Position numbers and translations under genes: made by a program
Source of the DNA: Morchella semilibera
Taxonomy: Eukaryota; Ascomycota; Pezizomycetes; Pezizales; Morchellaceae
Reading direction: 5' to 3'
Assembly (NCBI GenBank): GCA_009192285.1
Contig: WBVU01000004.1
Coordinates: 3,556,001-3,620,000 of the forward strand
DNA length: 64,000 nt
Notes under the pieces: model-generated
Told to the model about the DNA's origin: nothing
Database searches by the model: none
Seen by the model: only the letters and a program-made list of their open reading frames with translations
Shown: positions 20,974 to 31,590 of the stretch, piece after piece
Numbering within the stretch: the first letter of the stretch is position 1
Layout of the letters: every line of letters starts with the position of its first letter

Positions 20974-23900
20974 AGGTCTTTTCTGATGGCGTATATGGAC
21001 AGAATTTGAACCTGTGAACTTGGGAGTACTGAGCTTTATATTGTTTCCCATTTCACGGGTATTGTTGCTTTTCATAAGTCTGTGGACATAGTGAGTCCTT
21101 TTATGAGCAGCTTATCGTCGTACCTTATTTAATGGTATTTGTCTAGATACCAGCGGGTTGCTACTTGAATAAATAATAATAATGAGAGATTTATTCTCTA
21201 TACTAGGCATGAGTATCGCAGTGACTTTGATAGTGATGCATTGGTCCAGATTTTTAGTATGCTTCCATCTTATGTAATTACCAGCACATGCAATTCTACG
21301 GAACGCTACATGTAGATTTACCGCCGACGAACGAACCCACGCAATTATCTTGCGCGGAATATATACGATTCTTCCTTAATAGTAAAGGTGCACTCCGATA
21401 TCATGTGATATGGAAGTAATTCGGGCATAAAATTACATGTAGACTCACGGCAACGGCTAAAGCGGCACATCCCTCATCACCCATCTTCGACTCCTGTACG
21501 TGTACTCGGTTTCTGATTGCGCCCCTTAAGAGCATCCACCCGTCAACTTCTGAGTCTCTATGAAATCACATATGATTCTTGCCATTTGTGTTCTTAAAGG
21601 AACGCATCATGCATCTTTATGACGAGGCTAGTTGTATCCCAACCCTATATACTGCTCCTTTCAGACGACCCCACGACCCCAATATCAGTCTCATCCAGAA
21701 TGAAATTGGGGCGAGACTCTATCTTTAGAGTGGCCACATCCGGTCCGCTACATTTATGGTATGAGATTATAAGAGGGATGCAAGTTTATTGTATTCATAA
21801 CCCCCCCCCCCCGGGGGGCCATAGTGCAGTCCATTCGTTCTAACTTGGTCAGCGTTTAGAATAGGCATAATTTTCCCCATTATTATATTATGACCGTGGA
21901 ATAGGAGAGGTCGGGCGGTAATGGCTCGATACTTCATCTCCGGTAGTTGAGCGTCTCTGTAAACATCCCCAGTACCCTGCTTATTTAGTATAAAATCCAA
22001 CATTTTTAACAGGAGTGATCTATAGGAAGGCGCGAGCTATCCTAAACACCCATATCCCCGGCAGTGGCGCCCCTTATATAAACGGGGCTGGTCTTAGTGG
22101 TACCTAAAAACCCATCACAGCTCCCGCTCGGGATCTATCCATAGAAGAAAATCGAGAGAAAATTATCTTTAGCTCAAAGAGGAGGCTACGACCTAGATAA
22201 TCTTGCCAAATAATGGCGGATTAACATTCTGCAGAGTCCGGCCGGAAATCATAAGGAAATACCTCCGACTCGTACTAGAAACAAAAACGCATCGACCACG
22301 CAAATAATCTCACTCGTATGATTCAGTCTTGGGGGATGGAATTCGGTATTGCCAAATCACCAATGAAGCTGAGAATGCTAACACTAGCAGCACGGACAGT
22401 TTCTGACATCATTTCCCCTATAAATGCCATGTCCCATGCGGACCATTTGCCGTGGCCTGTATGGAACCGCACTCTCATTAACAAGCCCCCAAGATAACTA
22501 GATATTCATACTTAACGATAAGATTCTACACCCTCTATATAGAGAAAGTTGTTATATTTATTACTTTGTTTGCGACTAGTTGCGGGTTCCGCCTCTCGTG
22601 CCCAGAAAACTAAACCGAGAGAATTGGCTCCGTCATACCATGAATGGGGATCATCAGTCGTCCTCAGAGGATACAGCCATTAAGAGCTTCGCTCCATAGA
22701 ATAAAGTCTATTAACTCTAGCGCATGCCAACGACAAAAAATTATAAGTGATCTATAAACATGCACGCGAATTTGTTTTTTTTTGCTTATGCGAAGACGTA
22801 AGTGGAGATACCCAGAAGCAGCATCAAAGAAGGATACCCAGGGTATATACTTGAGGTATATTTAGGCAATACATCGGGAGAGGGAGAGGGGGGGCGAAAA
22901 GTTCAGACTGGTTATACAGTGTTGATTACTCTAGATGGAACTGCATAATGGGCTATTAATTGTGAGTGGATATGGAATTACTGCTGCTGACCTGCGGTCG
23001 TTGTGTCCCGTAAATTAGAACGAGGAACAATCCCCCGTACATCATAGAAACATTATTAAAATGAAACGCGCACAATCATAGATTACAGGTGCGCCCATGT
23101 CGGTCACTCAAAAGTAGAGGATATCAGCTGTACACGAAGTCCCTGTTGTGGGGGGTTTTCCACACCCGAGAGGAGGTAATGGTGAAGGAAGCCTATATTG
23201 ATGTTGCAGCAATGATACTTTGTCTTGGATGCTTACTATCAAGCAAAGCTGAATGAGGAACACGCAAGCATCAAAAGGCATCCCTTCAACAACCGATCCC
23301 TCACCGAAACGAAGGTATGCACACAATCTTATATAGCTCTCCATCCCAAGCACAGGGCTCATATAATTAGAGAGAATCACAGAATATCCAGTTGTCATTG
23401 AATGACTCCGAGCTCTAAAGTGAAGATCCTTCCAATTAATAAATCGGCGACCATCGGAGGATCACCAATCATCACTCGCATTCGCAGCTTGGCTGAAAAA
23501 GTCCTAAATAAAAACCAAGCGCCGCGTGTGCACGCAAAATTTTCGAACGCCTTCTCAGCGTTTTTTACGTTTAGTACCGCGTAACTATTGTAAATTTTGT
23601 GTCCAGCACTATCAGCTACTGATAATGCCAAGCCATACGAGTGACATTCCATGACTCCCGACTAAGGATTAATTACAAAACTATGAGTGGTATATATACC
23701 CCCCACGGATACCAGGGCTATTTCACCAACCTTAGGGTAAAGAACCAATGAAACAGAGTGTCAAATAAGTGGAGGATAAAGTGCCGCTTAGATATACGTG
23801 TCATGTAACCATTACTTTCGAGTTTCTTTCTCCTATCATAGAGTTATTAGTCACACTAACATCAACCTTATCAGTCTTTCATCCTATGTCTATTGGAGTA

Positions 23901-24442
23901 TACCTGGCAAGTGAAAAGGGCAGTATGACGTAAATATTGATAATTGCACTTTGCTGGGCATGACTCTTGCGAGATCTCAGGTGAAGTATAGATAACACAG
24001 CCATCAGAACGAAAAACCCACAAAATGCGACCTTAAGGCCCGGTGACCCGTGTACGGACACCTTGACCCAGGCCTCCGACCGCTTCCTGTTATTCACAAA
24101 GACCCGGGGGGGGGGATTGGAACCAAGCCCCAGGCTATATATATCGGTAAAAATCGGTTATTATACTTCACAGCCACAATCAACGTGTTTGTGGAAATTC
24201 TGGCAAGGCCTGGGCGGTGTTCTTAGCAGACAGACAAGATCCAATGATTGATTCTAGTATGTGTCTTGTGATTGCATACAGAAAAGGGAAGATAGGCGTC
24301 ACATGTGAACGAACCGCTATGCCAGGAGAAATTGAACGGAAAAGAGGAGGGAAAAAAAACACAAGGAAAGAAAAAAACTGTACATACACCGCCCCCTAAA
24401 CCCTAACCCAAACAAAAAAAAAGACTTAGGAAATATCCATGC
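20974..24442. other. Intergenic, no gene seen
   Basis: About 3.5 kb without recognisable coding sequence; codon-like structure is absent in all frames. Contains a C12G6 run at 21801-21818, TACATGTA palindromes near 21309 and 21435, a G-rich run near 24106 and a short telomere-like tract at 24394-24409. Confidence 0.55.
24394..24409. repeat. Short interstitial telomere-like repeat
   Basis: CCCTAAACCCTAACCC, two to three units resembling the fungal telomere repeat TTAGGG. It lies just past the stop of the BTB gene and is too short to imply a former chromosome end. Confidence 0.5.
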
Positions 24443-26873
24443 CTACAAACCGACCATAGCCACCTCCAGCTCCTCTGTCAACTTGGCCCAGTTTCCGCCG
24501 TCCTTCTCGAGCTTCTTCCGCTTCCAGCCTCGGAACTGAGTCAGGTTGAGCTCCTCGGTCTTCTCGGCTTCTTCCTCTATAAGCCCGAGCAGAGCTTTCA
24601 TTGGGTTACAGGTAGTGCTATGTTCGTGGCGGATGTGTGCCATCTTCTTTTTGGGCTTTGGGGGTGGGGGCGGAGTCTCGTTTTCGGCTTCAGCTTCCGG
24701 CTCGGGGGCAGGAGGAGGGGCCTCGACTTCCTCCGTGGCGGCGGCAGCGATAGCAATGTCGTTGGCTAAGGTGACTGGGTCGGCATTGGCATCAGTGGGG
24801 ACGTCGGGGTTTTGTTCAGCGTTGGCACCCGTAATCGCATTGGCATTCGCATTGGCATTCGCATCAGGGTTGGCGTCGGCATTAGCATTTGCATCCACGG
24901 CGTTATTCGCATTCGCATCCGCATTTGCCTCTGCATTGTCGTCGGCGTTAGGATTTGGCTCAGTGTTTGCCTCAGCATTCGCAATTGGCTCAACAGCTGC
25001 ATCAGCATTTCCAACTGGATCAGCATTCGCATTCGCATTCGCATTCGCTTCAGCATTAGCAATATCGGTGGTGGGATTAATGTCCACGACTGCTTCAGCG
25101 ATTGGCTCGGTATTGGCATTCGCATTGGCATTGGCATCAATAACTGGATCTACCGCTGCTTCCGCATTTGCATTTGCGTTTGCGTTTGCGTTTGCGTCTG
25201 CGCCTGTGTTTTCGTCTGCATTTGCATTTGCATTTTCAATCGCATTTGCATCAGCGTTTAGTCCGCCATTCGCGTCCGCGACAGGGTCAGTTGTAATTAC
25301 AGCGGCATCAGCGTTGTTATCATTGCCATCTGCAACAACGGTATTTGCATCAGCAATTGGTTCTTCTGCATTTTGGTTCACCACTGCATCCGCAATGACA
25401 ACTCCATCAGCAGCATTTGCATCAGCATTTGGTTCGGCGTTTGCATCTGGCGCCACCACGTCTGCAGCTACAACAGCATTAGCATCCGCATTTGCATCTG
25501 GCGCCACTACGTCTGGAGCTACAACAGCATTAGCATCCGCATTTGCGTTTGCATTAGCATCCGCATTAGCATCCGCATTTGCATCCGGCGCCACTACGTC
25601 TGGAGCTACAACAGCATTAGCATCCGCATTAGCATCCGCATTAGCATCCGCATTAGCGTCCGCATTAGCATCCGCGCCCACATCTGCCTGCACCTCCTGC
25701 TGCGTCTCTACCGGTTCCCCCTTTACTTCCACTTCACCCCACCCGTCATAATCCAAATTCTTGATTCGGATAGCCCTTATGGCTTCCACTAACTCTTGGA
25801 TCGAGTAGCTATCCACCGACTTCACGTCGAATCCCAGCATCCCAATGCCAGCAAAGGCCCTGTATAGTGCGCCGAGAAGATATGTGTCGCACCGTATGTC
25901 ACTGGGTACGTGTTTGCACAGAGGGATGGCACCGGATGCGTACTTCGTGAAAGTTGATGAGCACAGCGTTACGATCTCCTTCACGATTGTGTTCCGCTGC
26001 TTCAGAAGCGCATCTAAAACCGTTAGTCATTTTCACCACCGCACCTGAATGAGGCAAGAAAGAGAAGAACCTACTCAGTATAACCTCTGGCACATAAGTA
26101 TCAAACTTTTCCAACCTCTCACTCCCCCTTCCCCTATATTTCGCCCAACACACCACCCTCTCCCCTGCTTCATCCTCGCTCAATACGATCCTTGGCACCA
26201 AACTCTTACTAACTCTCCCAAAGAATTTTCTACTACTAAACACCCACGCAATAAACAACCAATCCTCGTACCCTTGCGTCGACACATAACTCCTCCATGG
26301 CTCCATCCACGTCTCTGCCCATAACCGAACAGCACCCACACAATCATACTTATCGCACACAATCGCTAGTTGCTTTAGCTGTGCGAATGATACGGTGCGC
26401 GGAACTTTGTGTGTCTGCAAGTGCAGCGCATACAGGATAACCGCTAATGCCGTACCGTTATCGTCATATAGTGGCTGAACATGGTACGCATTCTGCACTT
26501 CTTCCGGCGACGACGCAACCCGAGTCTGCCTTAGTGCAGCAGCCTCCGCAAATTTGCCCTTCGGGCCGAGCATAGCGTTGAATACCGGTGAAGCCGCGCA
26601 TAGCACCGATGAGGAAACACGAAAACGCAGTGGTTTTGGTTTTTCCGGAATGGCGTCCACGGCAGCGGTGGGCGCGGGATCTTTAGATTTTGCGGGTGGA
26701 GTGGGCGGTTCTGGGATGAGCGAGATTATTATGTCGCCTGCTGAGCAGATCTCAAGTGCAGGTATTGACTCTTTGGCCGGTACTGTGGGCGTTACGAGTG
26801 TGAGAGGTGGGGAGAAGATACTTTCTCCTCCCCCTCCGTTGCCGCCTGTGACTGTGGTAGTTGTCGTAGACAT
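24443..26873 (-). CDS. BTB/POZ protein with long Ala-Asn/Asp repeat
   Basis: Predicted 789 residues, exons 26075-26873 and 24443-26013. The 61-nt intron joins VPEVIL to NALLKQRNTIV, restoring the usual end of a fungal BTB-associated helical region. The BTB core is about residues 40-210: GDIIISLIP, then LRFRVSSSVLCAASPVFNAML and AVILYALHLQTHKVPRTVSF. BTB domains mediate dimerisation and often cullin-3 binding. A segment of about 100 residues follows. Then residues about 380-695 are an almost pure alternation of Ala with Asn or Asp (ADANADAN type), broken by AVVAPDVVAPD-like blocks. The tail has a Pro/Glu-rich hinge, a basic KPKKKMAHIRHEHS stretch and a final acidic helix. The ATG at 26871-26873 has a TATA-like box 94 nt upstream. 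The antisense of the repeat also stays open, which is a composition effect. Confidence 0.88.
24780..25680 (-). repeat. Degenerate hexanucleotide repeat coding (Ala-Asn/Asp)n
   Basis: About 900 bp built from GCN-AAY-GCN-GAY units on the minus strand, within the BTB gene. Near-identical longer units recur in 25436-25640 (blocks encoding VVAPDVVAPDANADAN), showing recent expansion by unequal exchange or slippage. Copy number is likely to differ between strains. Confidence 0.9.
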
Positions 26874-28047
26874 TAAGGATCACTGAACGGAGGAACTTGC
26901 AAAGAAAGCAGGGAGTCGGAGAGGGACCAAAACAGCACTCTGCCTTTTGCGTGGTGGAGTACTTATAACTAACTAGGCTTTAAAGCTTATCCCCACCACT
27001 AGTGGTGAGTAATAGAGAAAACAACTGGCATTCTACTTGTTATGACTCTGACGAGAAACGAGCGGATGCACTATACGCGGGCACCACTCAGAAACCCTGG
27101 ACTTGCATGCAAGGCTGCCATGCCATGGCAAATCCGGTAGAACACAAGCACAAATCACCTACCCCACCACTCGCTTATTGGTCGGGGCGCTGTTATCTGC
27201 ACGTATTCTCCCAGGCAGCAGCGGTGGGCTGAAAATACATACATACTCTTAAGGTAGACAAGACTCCAAGAGCCGCAGTCTTGGCAGCGATGACTACACC
27301 CATACAAGTTGCATTATGCATACATATATTAGCCGCCTGGAGCTAGCTACACAGCCACCTCTGTCTGCCGCCTCGTTATGAGGCTGCCTTGAGCTGAATG
27401 AAAATTGCACGCACAGTCGTTGACACAGCCGAGTGATCAGCTATGCATAAACAGCAGTGAAACGACATAGCCCCACTCACTTGACATGGGAAATTCGTTA
27501 GAACATCTGGCGTAAAACATACAATATATAATACGAGTAAATAAAATGAAAAACCCTCCTCGTAAGAAACATCACCCCAATACTCTTACAACAAACCCAC
27601 AAAAAACAAAACAGAACAAAATAAAAGTCCAAGAACCATTTCTTCTCCCATTTTATATGCAACCCTTTTAAAAAAGAAATCAACTAGGCCGAACCAGAAC
27701 AAAAAAAAAAAAGAACAGTACTAGGCGAACCATAGCAAAGGGTGACAGGAAAAAAGAAAAGAGAGAAGGACAAAAGCCTGCGCCGATCCATCACTATAAA
27801 AGGGAAGTAAAAGAAAAACCCAGGAACTGCGCCCACCGCTATACATACCCCTGCCTCTTATCAACCATTAACCGTAAGGTGTCCAAAAGGCCCGGAATGT
27901 TGGTGGCGGTGGGTGAGTGTGATATGGAAAAGAAATCAAGGACTTCGCATAGCTCTATATCCACTCTTCAAAGCTCTCGTTCTGGAGAGAAATTTAGAAG
28001 ACTCAAGCACCACTCGTCCACAACCAAATCCACCCATCGCATTACCA
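26874..28047. other. Intergenic, no gene seen
   Basis: Holds the promoter of the BTB gene (minus strand) at its left end and the 3' flank of the C2H2 gene at its right end. A-rich tracts lie near 27690-27760. Nothing else is supported. Confidence 0.5.
26962..26967 (-). promoter_or_regulatory. Candidate TATA box of the BTB gene
   Basis: TATAAG on the minus strand, 94 nt before the ATG. It is the only TATA-like sequence in the proximal upstream DNA that I could see. Confidence 0.4.
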
Positions 28048-29220
28048 TTACTCTCTTGTCTCCGTTAACTTTGCCGCCGCTACGCTCCTCCTGCCGTTTC
28101 GCTGGGTCCACTGGTTATCTTCAGGTTTTGAGTTTCCGAATCTGAACTTGGTTTTAGGTATGATCTCTTGGTGAACCCTCCTCCTATGCTGGATAAGGTT
28201 GTGCTTCCTCGAGAAGGGCTTTGTATGTTTGCAATCACGGAAAGTACATACAAAACCACCGGAGACTTCTGGTGCTAGACTAGCGCTAGCGGCGGGAGTA
28301 TCTTTCTTCCCTTCTTTCTGTCTTTTCTTCCTCTTAATGGCAGTCGTAGGTACAGTGGCTACTCTGAGTAAAGGGGCTTCTAATCCAGGCGCGGGGCGGG
28401 CTTGGAGAAAGGGGTCGGCTTTGGGCACAGATTTTGCCCTGGGCGTAGGGATGGGGTTGTTAGACTCATTGAGAAGATCCGTATGACAACTATTATTTGG
28501 TTGTTCAATCTGTGTATCGTACTGAAGGGTAGAAGGCCCAGGTTCATTGTCATTGTAACAAAATCCTGTATATCTGAGGGGAGTGGCGGGCTCTAGATAT
28601 CGTCCTGCACCGGGATTGTCTGGGGGGGAAACACCAACAGGAGCAGTCGGCGTAGGATATTGGGGCGGATGGGGAAACCCTGAAGGAGGGAAGAATCCCC
28701 ACATCCGCGGATCATTGGCAGCTTCAGTATTCTGCGCCAGATATCCGGGGAAGAAGGGATAGAAAGAGGATTCTATTAAGACGTCATCTTCTACGCCCGG
28801 ACTGATATGCGAAATCCCCTGTTTTGGCGAATGCAAGTCTTCCATCATCTCTAAGGATTTGTCGTCCACATTTACGCCAGACGCGTAATTATTTGGCCAG
28901 CTTGGGCTGGCACTCCATGGGTTCGACAATGCGACAGCCTCTGTGATAACACCTGAGGCGGGTGATACCTCAGGCTGTCTTGGAGATTGAAGGTGATTTA
29001 TGAATATCGGGGCTTTGATAGTCCAGCTCGAGACTATATCGTGAGGAGTGTAGTAATGTGCGCTATCCTTTGGGAGGGTGGGGGAGGGCAGCTGTTATCT
29101 TAGGGGAAGGGGACCTTCGAAATAGCCCAGCCGGAGAGATCGAGTGGCGACGCAGCAGCTATATACAATGCTTGTCTCATTATCGGCTAGTGAAATCGCA
29201 TCTGCCTTCGCCTTGTTCAT
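28048..29220 (-). CDS. Single-finger C2H2 zinc-finger protein (paralogue 1)
   Basis: Predicted 365 residues. The main exon is 28048-29091. A small first exon, 29167-29220 (MNKAKADAISLADNETSI), is proposed because the frame is open well upstream without an ATG, up to a splice acceptor (gataacag). The 75-nt intron is GT-AG and in phase. The N-terminal part has the conserved-looking block HYYTPHDIVSSWTIKAPIF. The middle is Pro/Ser/Asn-rich. Near the C-terminus (about 300-325) is one C2H2 finger, CTFRDC...FSRKHNLIQHRRRVH, with spacing C-x4-C-x14-H-x4-H. A basic KRKKRQKEGKK stretch lies just before it and may be a nuclear signal. It is probably a DNA-binding regulator; the target is unknown. The finger closely matches that of the gene at 38128-38983. 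The first exon is the less certain part. Confidence 0.78.
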
Positions 29221-29914
29221 ATTGACCCTTATTCTTCCTTTCAGTTCAATTTTTGTGCGAAATATTATTACCCAACAGGAGAAAGTAGGTAATTATGGGT
29301 CCATGAAGGTGGTGGTGGACCAGCTGGGTACATGACCAGTGGCGGAAAGTTTACTAAGCCCCCAGGCCTCGTGAGGAGAAAAAATAAAATCATAAAGATT
29401 GACCTGTGATCAATGGATCTCTGGGTGTGCAGGTCAAATCGAATCGAACTAAGACCAAGTTAGTGACTTTTGTGCTCTTCTTGCGTTCCCTTGCTGCGGA
29501 AACTACTATGTACTACGACAGTTCAACAGCTGGTTGGTGGAGCTTCAATTGTATTATTTACTACATGTAAGTACATGTAGTTGGCTACTAATTGAGGTGA
29601 GGTGAGTGGGCGAAGTAGAATTGAGGAGAGCCTCCTTCTCTTGGCAAGCGGTGCCAAGAACCAAGAAAACATGGATGCAAATGACGTGTTCGCCCGCTTC
29701 ATCTTCTTCATCATCATCATCTTTTTATTCTTCGGTCGTTAGAAAATTAGCGATGTTGACAGAGAAATGCCTCGTCCAATCTTCTGTTCACGAGACATAG
29801 CTAATTTCCACAAGGGCTCGAGTCTCCAGGGTATGCGTTGTTTGAGGAGGAGATCGGTACATACGTACATGACATGCGCCCAACGTAACGAGGCTCGATA
29901 CTAATTCAACCAAG

Positions 29915-29946
29915 TGCACGATTGCACGATTGCACGATTGCACGAT
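29915..29946. repeat. Tandem repeat, 8 bp x 4
   Basis: Four exact units of TGCACGAT. Confidence 0.95.
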
Positions 29947-30887
29947 TCTCATAAAATCCGCTAGCTATGTACAAACTAAGTAACTATATAGTCACGAAAT
30001 AAGGAAAAGTGTTTCTTTCTATTCCTTTCTTGCTATTTCTACAAATTTAAGTTAATGGGAGCTGTCCGATACGTTCTCTTAACTTAGGAATTATTGGTAG
30101 AGTCCCAAGTAGTCGGCCCCAATAGGGGATCATTGTTTATGTTACTGGATCCTTTGTGCTCGTGGCATCATGCAACTCCTAATCTGCCCCCCCCCCCCCT
30201 CTACAAAGAAGCTATGACCGTCATTACAGGCTTCCCTTTCCTTTTCCTTCTTCCCCCCCTTCCCAAACAAATCCTGCGTATCGGTGCATCGCAGCCCCAG
30301 AAACACAAATATTAAGCGCGCGGCCAAGCGGAGAATACATGTACCATTCCCCCCCCCCTTCCCTCCAACCCCCTGCTCCCATGCAAACTCAGTAACAGAT
30401 CTCACTCGTCTAACCAAGCAAGCAAGCACCAGTAATTCTCCTTAGCCCCCAAGCTCAAGCCTGCGGAGATCCGCCAATACATGTAATGTATTTACCTACT
30501 CTGTGGGTAGCAGAAGCGAGGACTTTACACGCACATCAGTGCAAAAAAGGGGTGTGTGTGTGGATTCGCTAAAAATACGTTATTTAGTACAGTATTCCCA
30601 CTACAATCACTAATTCCACGTTATTTCATACTATAACTGCCCTTCGGTGCTATGCCCGTCAGAAGCGAGCGAACGAGAGGGAGTTTGGACTGCACCGCCG
30701 TTACCCCGATCGAAAGTCTGGCTTATAAAACCACACACATGCCAGAGAAGCAAAAGAAAAAAGGAGGGAAGGAAAGAAGGAAGGAAAGGAGGAAAGGAGG
30801 AGGAAAACGTGGTTGGTTTGTGGGGGCCGGGCCGATCCCGGCCGAGGAGGCTAAAAAAAGAAGAGATGCACTTGCTGTGCTTTTTAG

Positions 30888-31004
30888 GGCCCGTTTGGAA
30901 ACAGGCCAGAACGGAGCTTTCACCCTTGTAAACTCCGTTCCAACGATCTTTTTGTTAGGCCTTGATCCTTGGAAACTCTGTCTTGTCTGGTTGCCAAACG
31001 GGCC
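30888..31004 (+). mobile_element. MITE family A, copy 1 (117 bp)
   Basis: Starts GGCCCGTTTGG and ends CCAAACGGGCC, so it has terminal inverted repeats, and the whole element is weakly palindromic. It aligns nearly end to end with the reverse complement of 58608-58712, sharing long blocks such as 'caacgatctttttgttaggc' and 'cacccttgtaaac'. The two copies differ by an internal gap of about 11 bp and scattered substitutions. No coding potential. Ends of this type occur in hAT-like non-autonomous elements, but I see no clear 8-bp target duplication. Confidence 0.85.
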
Positions 31005-31500
31005 GTTAAACTTTTAGCACCTAACAACTCAGTACAGATTGTGCATTCGTTCTATAGATCATGATGATGGACTATTCACAATGTGATTCTGGCGGTGATG
31101 CCGACAGTGACAGTGACACCGAGACTGACACAAACATACACGAAAGTATTCTACATGTATGTTAATATGCAAGTACAACCCGGCTTCTGGCAACTATCAT
31201 GTACACACATGTATGACTTTCTTCCGGCCCGAGAGTCAGCCCAATACCCATCTCTCAGATCATCGCATCGCATCGCCTCTCCTGGTTTTCATTCTCATGG
31301 GCTAAATTAAACCTTCTCACTAGCTTCCCCGCCGGCCGTAAATACATACCAATAAAGCCGGCAGCATGCACCGTCTGTCAGACAGTACTACTTAGAGTAT
31401 ATCTCCATAAGAAGAATCAGCCTTCGAGTCATTAATGACAATATATTGGGCAGAGCTAGCGGCCTTAGCAAACTAGATGTGTAGTGGTGGCCACATATAT

Positions 31501-31590
31501 GTACTACGGGTGTAGGGGTAAGTCTGTAGACACCTACTGCTGTTGCAACCACGGCCGCTGTCTACAGACTTACCCCTACACCCGTAGTAC
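31501..31590. mobile_element. MITE family B, full copy with perfect 32-bp arms
   Basis: Arms 31501-31532 and 31559-31590 are perfect reverse complements (outer sequence GTACTACGGGTGTAGGGG), separated by a 26-nt loop. TA dinucleotides lie at both ends, as expected for a Tc1/mariner-type MITE, though they are part of the palindrome. The right half recurs at 36956-37006. The arms could fold into a very stable hairpin. Confidence 0.8.

Noticed and set aside
24546-25751. Long open frame (401 codons) on the + strand, Ala/Ser/Phe-rich
   Set aside because: It is the antisense of the Ala-Asn/Asp repeat of the BTB gene; the repeat has no stop codons in several frames. No domain or start context supports it.
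30652-31017. Open frame of about 120 codons with a Lys-rich centre
   Set aside because: It covers a GGAAA-rich tract and most of the MITE at 30888-31004; no protein resemblance.
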